From Kribbella soli (GTDB lineage Bacteria > Actinomycetota > Actinomycetes > Propionibacteriales > Kribbellaceae), in contig NZ_SJJZ01000001.1 of NCBI RefSeq assembly GCF_004331345.1, forward strand, positions 1,860,001 through 1,924,000: DNA of 64,000 bases, written 5' to 3'. Numbering within the stretch: position 1 is the stretch's first letter; each line of letters begins with the position of its first letter. Shown in pieces: positions 55,732 to 63,958 of the stretch. The position numbers and the translations under genes were made by a program. Below the pieces are notes generated by a model that had not been told where the DNA came from, did no database searches, and saw nothing but the letters and a program-made list of their open reading frames with translations.

Positions 55732-56883
55732 TCACTGGACCAGGAGGCGCATCGGTGGTCGTGCCTCGCCGGATGTCGTCGGCAGTCCGCTCTGGCCGGG
55801 TGTGACCGAGCCGAGGACGCTCGAGTGCCCGGCGCCGGTGCAGCTCGGGACTGTTCCGCCGAGGCCGTGCACGGTGAGGAAGCCGAGTACGGCGAACGCG
55901 TACGCCTCCTTCGCCGCCGACGGTATCCCCAGCTCGTCGGTGGTCCGGACCGGAACGTCCAGCTCGTCCGCCAGCAGATGCATCAGCGCCGGGTTCTGGA
56001 TCCCGCCACCCGACGCCACCACCTCGGTCCCGCCGTACCGCCGTACCGCGTCGGCAACGGTCCGCGCCGTCAGCGTGGTCACCGTGGCGACCAGGTCCTC
56101 CGCCGGGATCACCGGCAGCCCCTCCATCGCCTGCGCCAGGTACGCGAGGTTGAACAGCTCCTTCCCCGTCGACTTCGGCGCGGGCCGCTCGTAGTACGGC
56201 TCGGCCAGCAACCGGGCGAGCAGCTCCTCGTGCACCTGCCCGCGCGCCGCCATCACTCCGTCGGCGTCGAACGGCTGCCCGGTCAGCTCGGTCACCACGG
56301 CATCGATCAGCGCATTCGCCGGACCGGTGTCGAAGGCGATCGGTTCACCCTGGACGACGGTGATGTTCGCGATCCCGCCGAGATTCAGCGCCACCGGTAC
56401 GCCGGGACGCCCGCGCAACCACAGCACGTCGATGATGCTGACCAGCGGCGCCCCCTGGCCGCCCGCCGCGACGTCCCGCGCCCGCAGGTCCGACACCACC
56501 GGTACGCCGGTCGCCTCCGCGATCCAGGCCGGCTGCCCGAGCTGCAGCGTCCCGCGCACCGACCCGTTGTCCACCCAGTGGAACACCGTCTGCCCGTGCG
56601 ACACGATCAGGTCCGCGTACCCGCCGCAGAGCTGCTCGACCGCCTGCCGCGCCACCGCCGCGAACGACTGCCCGATCCCGGTGTCGAGCTTGCACACCTG
56701 CTCGACGGACGTGGACGCCGGCGGCAACGACGCGGCGACGGCGGCCCGCAGCTCGTCCGGGTACGGCTGACTCAGCATCCCGAGCGGCGTCAGCACCAAC
56801 TGGTCGCCGTCCAGCCGCAGGTCCGCGGCGGCGGCGTCGATCGCGTCGTACGACGTCCCGGACATCAACCCGATCACTCGCAT
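55732..56883 (-). CDS. anmK: Anhydro-N-acetylmuramic acid kinase
   Basis: A 383-residue AnmK. It opens and phosphorylates 1,6-anhydroMurNAc to MurNAc-6-phosphate in peptidoglycan recycling. Family motifs: VIGLMSGTSYDAIDAA, VSHGQTVFHW, ALNLGGIANITV, FDTGPANALID, and VVASGGGIQNPALM. Starts 1 nt after the stop of the MHS transporter gene, so the two are co-transcribed. The C-terminal 25 residues are extra compared with E. coli. Confidence 0.94.
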   Translation of the reverse strand: MRVIGLMSGTSYDAIDAAAADLRLDGDQLVLTPLGMLSQPYPDELRAAVAASLPPASTSVEQVCKLDTGIGQSFAAVARQAVEQLCGGYADLIVSHGQTVFHWVDNGSVRGTLQLGQPAWIAEATGVPVVSDLRARDVAAGGQGAPLVSIIDVLWLRGRPGVPVALNLGGIANITVVQGEPIAFDTGPANALIDAVVTELTGQPFDADGVMAARGQVHEELLARLLAEPYYERPAPKSTGKELFNLAYLAQAMEGLPVIPAEDLVATVTTLTARTVADAVRRYGGTEVVASGGGIQNPALMHLLADELDVPVRTTDELGIPSAAKEAYAFAVLGFLTVHGLGGTVPSCTGAGHSSVLGSVTPGQSGLPTTSGEARPPMRLLVQ

Positions 56884-56884
56884 G

Positions 56885-58162
56885 TCAGTCTCGCAACTCC
56901 CGCCGGTAGTCGTCTCCTCGCAGTGTGAGCAATGCGATCACACTGACCGCACAGGTGACCACCACGTACCAGGCCGGAATGTCGACGTTCTTCGTCCGCT
57001 TGATCAACTCGGTGATGATCAGCCCGGCCGATCCTGAGAAGACCGCGTTCGACAGCGAGTACGCCAACCCGAGCCCGGTGTAGCGCGCACGGGTCGGGAA
57101 CATCTCCGCCAGCATCGCCGGACCGGGTCCCGCCATCAGCCCCACGACGAGGCCGGCCACGAACACCGCGATCCCCTTGCCTGCGTTCCCCGACTCCTTG
57201 TCCTGCAGCAGGTTCATCAAGGGGAACGCGAGGACGACGACCAGCGCCGCGCCGGTCACCATCACCGGCCGCCGCCCGATCCGGTCGCTCAACCACCCGG
57301 CCGGGAGAATCGAGACCGCGAAACCGGTGTTCGCGAGCACGGTCGCGACCAAGGCCTGCTGAAACGTCGCGTTCAGCGTCGCCTGCAGGTACGACGGCAT
57401 CACCACGAGGAACGTGTATCCGGCCGCGGACCAGCCCATCAGCCGGCCGATGCCGAGCGCGATCGCCTTGGCCACCTCACCGGTCGGGGCCGGTCGCGGC
57501 TGCTCCTGGACGCGCGCGAAGCTCGGCGTCTCGTCCAGCTTGAGCCGCAGCCACAACGCGACCAGACCGAGCGGCAAGGCCACCAGGAACGGCACCCGCC
57601 AGCCCCAGTCCGACAACGCTTCCTTGCTCAGCGTGGTCGCGAGAATCGCCGCGAGCCCGGCTCCCGCGAGCAGGCCGAGTGCGACCGTGAACGACTGCCA
57701 GGCGCCGTACAGGCCGCGCTTCGTCCGGGGCGCGAACTCGGTCATGATCGACACCGCGCCGCCGAACTCACCACCCGCCGACAGCCCCTGCAACCCCCGC
57801 ACCAGCGTCAGCAACCACGGTGCGGCCGCGCCGACGCTCGCGTAGGTGGGCAGCAGACCGATCAGGGTGGTCGACAGCGTCATCAGCAGCAGCACGAGGA
57901 TCAGCGTCGGCCGCCGCCCGATCCGGTCGCCGACCCGGCCGAAGATCGCGGCCCCGATCGGCCGGAAGAAGAACGCCAGCGCGAACGAGGCGTACGTCTT
58001 GATCAGACTCTCCGCGTCGCTGGTCGCCGTACTGCTGAAGAAGTTCGCGGCGATCACGGTGGCGAAGAAGCCGTAGGCCCCGAACTCGTACCACTCGACG
58101 AAGTTGCCGACCGTCCCGGCCAGCAACGACCGCCGTGTCCTGACGTCGGTCGCGACACTCAT
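56885..58162 (-). CDS. MHS-family MFS transporter
   Basis: A 425-residue 12-TM transporter of the metabolite:H+ symporter group (ProP/KgtP-like): GNFVEWYEFGAYGFFATVIA, the motif A stretch GRVGDRIGRRPTLIL, and RGLQGLSAGGEFGGAVSIM. Start at the ATG at 58162 with GAAGG upstream. Operon with anmK suggests, but does not prove, import of a wall-derived compound. Confidence 0.9.
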   Translation of the reverse strand: MSVATDVRTRRSLLAGTVGNFVEWYEFGAYGFFATVIAANFFSSTATSDAESLIKTYASFALAFFFRPIGAAIFGRVGDRIGRRPTLILVLLLMTLSTTLIGLLPTYASVGAAAPWLLTLVRGLQGLSAGGEFGGAVSIMTEFAPRTKRGLYGAWQSFTVALGLLAGAGLAAILATTLSKEALSDWGWRVPFLVALPLGLVALWLRLKLDETPSFARVQEQPRPAPTGEVAKAIALGIGRLMGWSAAGYTFLVVMPSYLQATLNATFQQALVATVLANTGFAVSILPAGWLSDRIGRRPVMVTGAALVVVLAFPLMNLLQDKESGNAGKGIAVFVAGLVVGLMAGPGPAMLAEMFPTRARYTGLGLAYSLSNAVFSGSAGLIITELIKRTKNVDIPAWYVVVTCAVSVIALLTLRGDDYRRELRD

Positions 58163-58294
58163 CCGAACCTTCTTTCGTAACTTTTTCCCGCCCGCCACAA
58201 CCATCTTGGTCTATCTTTTCCTGATCCCGCGACCCCAGATGCAACCATCCAGGCACCGTCGGTGTTTTCCTGCGTAGCAGAGGAGGGTGGGTGG

Positions 58295-58801
58295 ATGGCC
58301 ACACGCGGGGACGACTTCGACGACTTCGTCCGCGGCAGCGCGACGCGGCTGCTGCGGACGGCGGTACTACTCACCGGCGACCGCGGTGCCGGCGAGGACC
58401 TGGTGCAGGAGACGTACGAAAAGATCTACGTCCACTGGCCGCGGATCCGGACCGGCGCCCCCGAGGCGTACGCCCGAAAGACCCTGACCAACCTGGCCGC
58501 CAACCGCTGGCGCACTCGGCGGCGCCGACCGGCCGAAGTGGCGCTGGCCGAGAACCACGACGAACCGACCCCGGACGACTCCGAGGCGTACGCCGTCCGC
58601 CAGCAACTGCTGCGCGCCCTGCAGGACCTCCCACCCAGGCAACGCGCCGCCATCGTGCTCCGCTATTACGACGACCTCACCGAGGCGCAGACCGCCGAGA
58701 TCCTCGGCTGCTCCGTCGGCACCGTGAAGAGCCAGACCTCGCGCGCCCTGGACCGGCTCCGACTGATCACCGAACCCGCGATCCTGGAGGGACTGCGATG
58801 A
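58295..58801 (+). CDS. SigE-family ECF RNA polymerase sigma factor
   Basis: A 168-residue ECF sigma factor: region 2 (DFDDFVRGSATRLLRTAVLL, GAGEDLVQETYEKIYVHW), region 4 (LPPRQRAAIVLRYYDDLTEA, GCSVGTVKSQTSRALDRL). Start at the ATG at 58295, 8 nt after AGGAGG. Its stop overlaps the next gene by 4 bases (ATGA), the usual link with a membrane partner. Confidence 0.93.
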   Translation: MATRGDDFDDFVRGSATRLLRTAVLLTGDRGAGEDLVQETYEKIYVHWPRIRTGAPEAYARKTLTNLAANRWRTRRRRPAEVALAENHDEPTPDDSEAYAVRQQLLRALQDLPPRQRAAIVLRYYDDLTEAQTAEILGCSVGTVKSQTSRALDRLRLITEPAILEGLR

Positions 58802-59640
58802 CCGAGACCCAGCTGCGACAGCGCCTGCGCGCCGGTGTCAATGACATCGATGCTCCGTCCGACCTGCTCGACCGCGCCCGCCTCGGCGGCGCCCGCCGGT
58901 TGCGCCGGCGCCGGATCACCGCACTCGCCGCAAGCTCGCTGGCCGTCGCCACGATCGCCGGTGCGACCTTCGCCGTACCGGCTGTTCGCGATCGTGCCGA
59001 CCAGGCCCAGGTGGCCACGCCCACGCCGTGGACGGATCCGATCACGCCGAACCCGCTCGACCGCTACGCGCCCCTGATGAAGATGGAGACCGGCGGCAAC
59101 CTTGCCGGGGACAGCGCCTATCTGGCGCAGGTTCTCGCGACCTGGCACTACACGCAGCGCAAGGAGCGCGGGCACCTCATAGATCCCGTTGCCGGAGACG
59201 TGTGGGCCAACCTGCGCGACGAACCGAGGATCTATTGGGCCGGGAACACCCCCGCCGGCCGGGTCGCGCTCATGGTGCAGCACTACCAAGTGCCTCGCCC
59301 GAGCTCGACTGTCACGCCCAAGGCGCCGCGCCCCACTGCCCAGTCCACGCCCAGCGGGATCCTCACCGTTGTCGCGATGGTGCGCGACGACAGCCAAGGC
59401 CGGCCGAAGGTCAGAGAGTTCGTGACGCCGTACGACGACCACAGCTTCCCCTACTTCACGATCCGGGATGCCGGGCAGACCAGTGCCTACTACGTCGTCG
59501 TGGGCATGGGGAAGCGGCTCGGCTGGGGTCTGTCGCACGACAAGCTCACTCCGATGGTCTTCAAGGACGGCGTTGCCGTGACGAAGATTCCCGCCGCGAT
59601 CCTCGGCCGGGTGTACATCGACCCGCTCCCCGAGCGGTAG
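58798..59640 (+). CDS. Single-span membrane partner of the ECF sigma factor
   Basis: A 280-residue protein with a short cytoplasmic N terminus (QLRQRLRAGVNDIDAPSDLL, basic RRLRRRR), one TM helix (ITALAASSLAVATIAGATFA), and an extracellular domain of about 210 residues with no recognised motif. Position suggests an anti-sigma-like sensor, but there is no zinc anti-sigma motif (HxxxCxxC). Coupled to the sigma gene by ATGA. Confidence 0.8.
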   Translation: MTETQLRQRLRAGVNDIDAPSDLLDRARLGGARRLRRRRITALAASSLAVATIAGATFAVPAVRDRADQAQVATPTPWTDPITPNPLDRYAPLMKMETGGNLAGDSAYLAQVLATWHYTQRKERGHLIDPVAGDVWANLRDEPRIYWAGNTPAGRVALMVQHYQVPRPSSTVTPKAPRPTAQSTPSGILTVVAMVRDDSQGRPKVREFVTPYDDHSFPYFTIRDAGQTSAYYVVVGMGKRLGWGLSHDKLTPMVFKDGVAVTKIPAAILGRVYIDPLPER

Positions 59641-59667
59641 CCTGCTCACCCCTTGACACCGGGTTGT

Positions 59668-59766
59668 CACCGATCGATGATCGGTGTCGCTATACCGGTT
59701 TACCTCTTGTCGCCGCCTGCGTGCTCGGCCAGGCGGCGACGGGTACTTAACCGATATAGCGATACC
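59668..59766. repeat. Nested inverted repeats before the Endo H gene
   Basis: Three inverted repeats overlap or nest: CACCGATC-GAT-GATCGGTG (59668-59686); an outer pair at 59683-59702 and 59747-59766 (GGTGTCGCTATACCGGTTTA with its near-complement, 17 of 20); and an inner perfect pair GTCGCCGCCT / AGGCGGCGAC (59709-59718 and 59731-59740). A TTGACA lies at 59653. This could be tandem operators or a folded leader. Confidence 0.6.
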
Positions 59767-59797
59767 GCCCATCGTGTGACGAGGAGTCGATCAGCTC

Positions 59798-60697
59798 ATG
59801 AAGCGAAGGACCCTGTTGTCAGCCCTGGCCGCCGGAACCGCCGCGGCCGCCACCGGTGCCGCACTGCCCGCCGAGGCCGCGGACAAGCGCCGCCCGCGGG
59901 CGAAGACCGGACCGGTCACCGTCGCCTACATCGAGGTCAACGACCACAGCATGCTGAACGCCGGCAAGTACACACTGGCGACCAGCGGCGCACAGGTGAT
60001 CGACGTCGCAGTGATCTTCGCGGCGAACATCAACTACGACGGCACGAAGGCCTACCTGTCCTTCAACCAGCAGGTCCAGAGCGTGCTGGACAACGTCGCC
60101 ACGCAGGTCCGCCCGCTGCAGCAGAAGGGCATCAAGGTCCTGCTCTCGATCCTCGGCAACCACCAGGGCGCCGGCTTCGCGAACTTCCCGGACCAGGCGG
60201 CCGCCGAGGCCTTCGCCCAGGAACTCGCGGACGCGGTCAACCAGTACGGCCTGGACGGCATCGACTTCGACGACGAGTACGTCGAGTACGGCAACAACGG
60301 CACCGGCCAGCCGAACGACTTCTCGTTCGTGTACCTGGTCCAGGCGCTCCGCGCGAAGCTCCCGAACAAGCTCATCACGCTCTACGACATCGGCCCGGCC
60401 GCGGAGCGGCTCACGTACAACGGCCAGAGCATCGTCGACACCTTCGACTACGGCTGGAACCCGTACTACGGCACCTGGGGCGTCCCGTCCGCACCGAGCG
60501 CCAAGTCGCGCCAGTCCCCAGCCGCGGTCTCGTACACCGCCACCAGTTCCAGTACGGCGGCATCCCTCGCCCAACGCACCGTCAACGAGGGGTACGGCGT
60601 CTTCCTCACGTACAACCTCACCGAGTCGAACACCGCGTCGTACATGACCGCCTTCACCCAGAAGCTGTACGGCAGCGCCACGGTCTACAACCCTTAG
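59798..60697 (+). CDS. Secreted endo-beta-N-acetylglucosaminidase (GH18, Endo H-like)
   Basis: A 299-residue secreted enzyme with a signal peptide (KRRTLLSALAAGTAAAATGA). The Endo H active-site motif GLDGIDFDDEYVEYG places the catalytic Glu at residue 160 and the assisting Asp at 158. Endo H enzymes cleave between the two core GlcNAc units of N-glycans on proteins. Start at the ATG at 59798 with GAGGAG 10 nt before. Preceded by nested inverted repeats, followed by a strong bidirectional terminator. Confidence 0.9.
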   Translation: MKRRTLLSALAAGTAAAATGAALPAEAADKRRPRAKTGPVTVAYIEVNDHSMLNAGKYTLATSGAQVIDVAVIFAANINYDGTKAYLSFNQQVQSVLDNVATQVRPLQQKGIKVLLSILGNHQGAGFANFPDQAAAEAFAQELADAVNQYGLDGIDFDDEYVEYGNNGTGQPNDFSFVYLVQALRAKLPNKLITLYDIGPAAERLTYNGQSIVDTFDYGWNPYYGTWGVPSAPSAKSRQSPAAVSYTATSSSTAASLAQRTVNEGYGVFLTYNLTESNTASYMTAFTQKLYGSATVYNP

Positions 60698-60714
60698 ACA
60701 AACGACGTGAAACG

Positions 60715-60744
60715 CCGCACCCTCGCCGCGTGGCGAGGGTGCGG
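60715..60744. terminator. 13-bp bidirectional terminator
   Basis: CCGCACCCTCGCC, a GCGT tetraloop and the exact complement lie between the converging Endo H gene and the small gene ending at 60773. Confidence 0.8.
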
Positions 60745-60772
60745 GTACAACCTGATGGCCTGTCCGGCGAGG

Positions 60773-61021
60773 CTACTTGCTCTGGCCCTGGCCGCCCTTG
60801 CCCTTGCCACCGCCGCCGAAGCGCGACTTGACCTCGCCCAGCTCCTCCGGCGAGTCACCCCGGCCCTTGGCTCGGGTGATGTTCTTCGACGCCCCGGTCT
60901 GGCCGTTCGCGTCGGTCCGGCTGACGAGCCGTCCGAACTTCTTGACGTCCTCCCCCGCCTGCTGGCCGGCCGCTTCATCCCTGCTGCTGGTGTTGCCGCC
61001 CCGTGAAAGCCAGTTGGCCAT
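60773..61021 (-). CDS. Small basic Gly-rich protein of unknown function
   Basis: An 82-residue protein starting MANWLSRGGNTSSRDEAAGQ at the ATG at 61021, with GGAG 6 nt upstream. The middle (GEDVKKFGRLVSRTDANGQT) is polar and helical; the end is a flexible basic tail (SRFGGGGKGKGGQGQSK). No known domain. The tail could bind nucleic acid, but that is only a guess. Confidence 0.65.
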   Translation of the reverse strand: MANWLSRGGNTSSRDEAAGQQAGEDVKKFGRLVSRTDANGQTGASKNITRAKGRGDSPEELGEVKSRFGGGGKGKGGQGQSK

Positions 61022-61112
61022 ATTGGTCTCCATTAGCGATCGGCGTCGGACCTGGCCTGACGCCACGATTGATTGCAGCGAAACATTCTCACAACATCAG
61101 GTCACGCCGAGG

Positions 61113-61628
61113 TTAGATCTCGTACTCCCAGCCCGGCTGCCAGTTGACGCCTTGGGCAACCAATTGCTCCATCGAACCTCGGTTGCCCAGCAGGTGCTCG
61201 AGGGACCAGCGGTTCGCCGAGTGGGCCACCACGAGCACCACTTGGTCGTCGTACCAGCGCTTGATGTCGGCGAGGAACGAGCGCGTCAGCTCGAGTACGT
61301 CGTCGTACGACTGGCCATCGGGGAACGGCGTACGGACGCGCTCGATCCGCGGTTCGAGCTCGGACCGCGGCGCGCCGTTCAGGGTGCCGTAGTTGCACTC
61401 GCGTAGCCGCCAGTCCTGGAAGTGCGGCACCGCCAGGCCGGCCAGTTCGACGGTCTGCACCGCGCGTCTCAGGTCGGAGCTGAACACGACGTCGACCTCG
61501 CGCCGCCGGATCCCCAGCTCGCGCGCCTCCTGACACCCCCGCTCGGACAGCTCACCCGGCAACCAACCGGTCGCGACGCCCGCCTCATTGTCGACTGTCG
61601 TCGAGTGAGTCTCGTAAATCAGCTTCAT
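61113..61628 (-). CDS. Histidine phosphatase family protein
   Basis: A 171-residue phosphoglycerate-mutase-like protein. [32 protein letters not shown] and [18 protein letters not shown] supply the family's core Arg and second His. The N-terminal catalytic motif is YETHSTT instead of the usual RHG, so the Arg two residues before the family's His-Gly is not present, although a His is. Possible phosphatase on a small metabolite, or an altered activity. Confidence 0.83.
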   Translation of the reverse strand: MKLIYETHSTTVDNEAGVATGWLPGELSERGCQEARELGIRRREVDVVFSSDLRRAVQTVELAGLAVPHFQDWRLRECNYGTLNGAPRSELEPRIERVRTPFPDGQSYDDVLELTRSFLADIKRWYDDQVVLVVAHSANRWSLEHLLGNRGSMEQLVAQGVNWQPGWEYEI

Positions 61629-61680
61629 ACCTCACAGTCAATCTCCCTTTGCCCTCGTTACCGGCGGGTATATACTCAAG

Positions 61681-61694
61681 TTACTGGCGAGTAA
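61681..61694. promoter_or_regulatory. Palindrome upstream of the acyl-CoA dehydrogenase
   Basis: TTACTGGCGAGTAA matches its own complement at 12 of 14 positions. It lies 16 bp before the leader ORF in the fadE promoter region. Fatty-acid regulators of the TetR type often bind TTACT-N4-AGTAA-like sites; this assignment is an inference. Confidence 0.5.
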
Positions 61695-61709
61695 AGTTGG
61701 GGAGTGTCT

Positions 61710-61793
61710 GTGAGCGAGCGCAGCGAGCGAACAAATATGCACAGCGGCCCGGTGGCTCACGCCGCAGCCGAGCGAAGCGAGGTGGAGGCGTGA
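61710..61793 (+). CDS. 27-codon leader ORF overlapping the acyl-CoA dehydrogenase start
   Basis: A GTG at 61710 with GGGGAG 5 nt upstream opens a frame reading [20 protein letters not shown], then ERSEVEA, ending in a TGA that overlaps the downstream GTG (GTGA). Both ERSE-coding stretches come from GAGCGxAGCGAG repeats. The good ribosome site and the 4-base overlap suggest a translated leader that couples to the dehydrogenase. Translation is not proven. Confidence 0.5.
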   Translation: MSERSERTNMHSGPVAHAAAERSEVEA

Positions 61794-61798
61794 GCCAC
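61752..61798. repeat. Hairpin element enclosing the acyl-CoA dehydrogenase start codon
   Basis: GTGGCTCACGCC (61752-61763) and GGCGTGAGCCAC (61787-61798) form a perfect 12-bp stem. The 23-nt loop carries GAGCGAAGCGAGG and most of the GGTGGAGG ribosome site; the right arm contains the GTG start. Same design as the element at 1113-1176, with different arms. Confidence 0.7.
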
Positions 61799-63649
61799 TA
61801 CAAGTCGAATCTGCGGGACATCGAGTTCAACCTGCTCGAGGTGCTGGGCCGGGGCGACGTGCTCGGTCAGGGCCCGTACGCCGAGATGGACGTCGACACC
61901 GCCCGCGAGGTGCTCGCGGAGATCGACCGGCTGGCCAAGCACGAGCTGGCCGAGTCCTTCGCGGAGGCCGACCGGAACCCGCCGGTCTTCGACCCGGATG
62001 CCCATGAGGTCCGGATGCCGGAGGCGTTCAAGAAGAGCTACCACGCCTACATGGACGCGGAGTGGTTCAAGCTCGAGCTGCCGGCCGAGCTGGGCGGTCA
62101 GCCGACCCCGCCGTCGCTGCGCTGGGCCGCCGCCGAGCTGGTGCTGGGCGCCAACCCGCCGGTGCACATGTACGCCGCCGGCCCGAACTTCGCGCACGTG
62201 CTCTGGCGCAACGGGACCGAGCGGGACCAGAAGATCGCTCACCACATCATCGAGCGCGGCTGGGGCGCCACCATGGTGCTGACCGAGCCGGACGCCGGCT
62301 CCGACGTCGGCGCCGGGCGGACCAAGGCCACGCTGCAGGACGACGGCTCCTGGCACATCGAGGGCGTCAAGCGGTTCATCACCTCGGGCGAGCACGACAT
62401 GACCGAGAACATCGTCCACCTGGTCCTCGCGCGACCGCAGGGCATCGAGGGTGTCGGCGGTCCTGGAACCAAGGGCCTGAGCCTCTTCGTGGTTCCGAAG
62501 TACGACTTCGACCTCGAGACCGGTGAGCTGACCGGCGAGCGCAACGGCGCCTTCGTCACGAACGTCGAGAAAAAGATGGGCATCAAGGTCTCCACGACCT
62601 GCGAGGTCACCTTCGGCGACGGCGTTCCGGCCAAGGGCTGGCTGCTCGGCGAGGTGCACGACGGCATCGCGCAGATGTTCCAGGTGATCGAGTACGCGCG
62701 GATGATGGTCGGCACCAAGGCGATCGCGACCCTGTCGACGGGCTACCTGAACGCGCTCGAGTACGCCAAGGAGCGGGTCCAGGGCGCCGACATGACGAAC
62801 CCGGCCAAGGACGCGCCGCGGGTCACGATCACCCACCACCCCGACGTACGGCGTTCGCTGCTGACGCAGAAGGCCTACGCCGAGGCGCTGCGGGCGCTCG
62901 TGCTGTTCACGGCGACGTACCAGGACCGGGCCGAGCAGGCGCGGTACGCCGGTGAGCACGACACGCTCGCCGAGGGCGTCAACGACCTGCTGCTGCCGCT
63001 GGTGAAGGGCTACGGCTCGGAGAAGTCCTGGACGCTGCTCGGCACCGAGTCGCTGCAGACGTTCGGCGGCTCCGGCTTCCTGCAGGACTACCCGATCGAG
63101 CAGTACGTGCGGGACGCGAAGATCGACACGCTCTACGAGGGCACGACCGCCATCCAGGGCCAGGACCTGTTCTTCCGCAAGATCATCAAGGACCAGGGCA
63201 AGGCGCTCGGCCACCTCGCCGAGCAGGTGCAGGCGTTCGTCGCCTCCGAGGCCGGCAACGGGCGGCTGAAGGAGGAGCGCGGGCTGCTCGCGAAGGGCCT
63301 CGAGGACACCCAGAAGATCCTGGGCATCATGGGGCAGGCCCTGATGGCCGCCAACCCGCAGGCGGAGAACGGCGACCCGCGGAACGTCTACAAGGTCGGC
63401 CTGAACACCTCCCGGCTGCTGTTCGTCCTCGGCGACGTGGTCTGCTCCTGGCTGATGCTCCGGCAGGCCGAGGTCGCGCTGGAGAAGCTGGGCGGCGAGC
63501 TGTCCCCGGCCGACCAGGACTTCTACGCCGGCAAGGTCGCGGCGGCCCAGTGGTTCGTCCGCTCGACGATGCCGTCGGTCCGCGCCGAGCGGATCAAGGC
63601 CGAGCTCACCGACCTCGACGTGATGGACCTCCCGGAATCCGCTTTCTGA
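61790..63649 (+). CDS. Acyl-CoA dehydrogenase, FadE5-like
   Basis: A 619-residue flavoprotein that introduces the first double bond in fatty acyl-CoAs. FAD/substrate motifs: [67 protein letters not shown], and the catalytic Glu in [14 protein letters not shown]. The C-terminal 150-residue extension matches mycobacterial FadE5, which accepts a broad chain range. GTG start at 61790, with GGTGGAGG 1-8 nt before. Electrons would pass through ETF to EtfD (30.3 kb). Confidence 0.93.
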   Translation: MSHYKSNLRDIEFNLLEVLGRGDVLGQGPYAEMDVDTAREVLAEIDRLAKHELAESFAEADRNPPVFDPDAHEVRMPEAFKKSYHAYMDAEWFKLELPAELGGQPTPPSLRWAAAELVLGANPPVHMYAAGPNFAHVLWRNGTERDQKIAHHIIERGWGATMVLTEPDAGSDVGAGRTKATLQDDGSWHIEGVKRFITSGEHDMTENIVHLVLARPQGIEGVGGPGTKGLSLFVVPKYDFDLETGELTGERNGAFVTNVEKKMGIKVSTTCEVTFGDGVPAKGWLLGEVHDGIAQMFQVIEYARMMVGTKAIATLSTGYLNALEYAKERVQGADMTNPAKDAPRVTITHHPDVRRSLLTQKAYAEALRALVLFTATYQDRAEQARYAGEHDTLAEGVNDLLLPLVKGYGSEKSWTLLGTESLQTFGGSGFLQDYPIEQYVRDAKIDTLYEGTTAIQGQDLFFRKIIKDQGKALGHLAEQVQAFVASEAGNGRLKEERGLLAKGLEDTQKILGIMGQALMAANPQAENGDPRNVYKVGLNTSRLLFVLGDVVCSWLMLRQAEVALEKLGGELSPADQDFYAGKVAAAQWFVRSTMPSVRAERIKAELTDLDVMDLPESAF

Positions 63650-63658
63650 TCCCGGTCT

Positions 63659-63695
63659 CCTCCGGCTCGGCCACTTGCGCGGGTCGAGCCGGAGG
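63659..63695 (+). terminator. 11-bp hairpin after the acyl-CoA dehydrogenase
   Basis: CCTCCGGCTCG (63659-63669) and CGAGCCGGAGG (63685-63695) pair perfectly, 9 bases past the stop codon. No T-run follows. Confidence 0.65.
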
Positions 63696-63699
63696 TTCG

Positions 63700-63958
63700 G
63701 GGCCGTCGGCAAGAATGCTCAGGACACCATCGGGGCATGAAATCGGCTGATCTGCCCCGGGTTGCCCCACGATCTGCCCTGTTGCGGAGCGTGGTGGTGT
63801 AGCAACGTTTCTGCCCTGAAACACCGTGACCCTGGCTTGGTCTCCCCTGTCCGAGCCAGGGTCGCGCCCAACTTGCCCTCCCACCCGGGTGGAACCAGTC
63901 GATGTGCGCTTGCGTCCGTGTGAATGTGTCCAGGCCCGGTCGTCGTACGCTGTCCGCG
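63700..63958. other. Intergenic region with hairpins
   Basis: No ORF is convincing. GACCCTGGCT and AGCCAGGGTC form a perfect stem around 63829-63864, and GTTGC/GCAAC with CCACG/CGTGG can pair around 63761-63806. CTGCCC recurs several times. It may be a structured leader for the gene at 63959, but I match no known riboswitch. Confidence 0.4.

Noticed and set aside
63700..63958. A known riboswitch (for example c-di-AMP type) ahead of the secreted-protein gene
   Set aside because: Hairpins are present, but I could not match the conserved core of any riboswitch class by eye. A covariance-model search would be needed.
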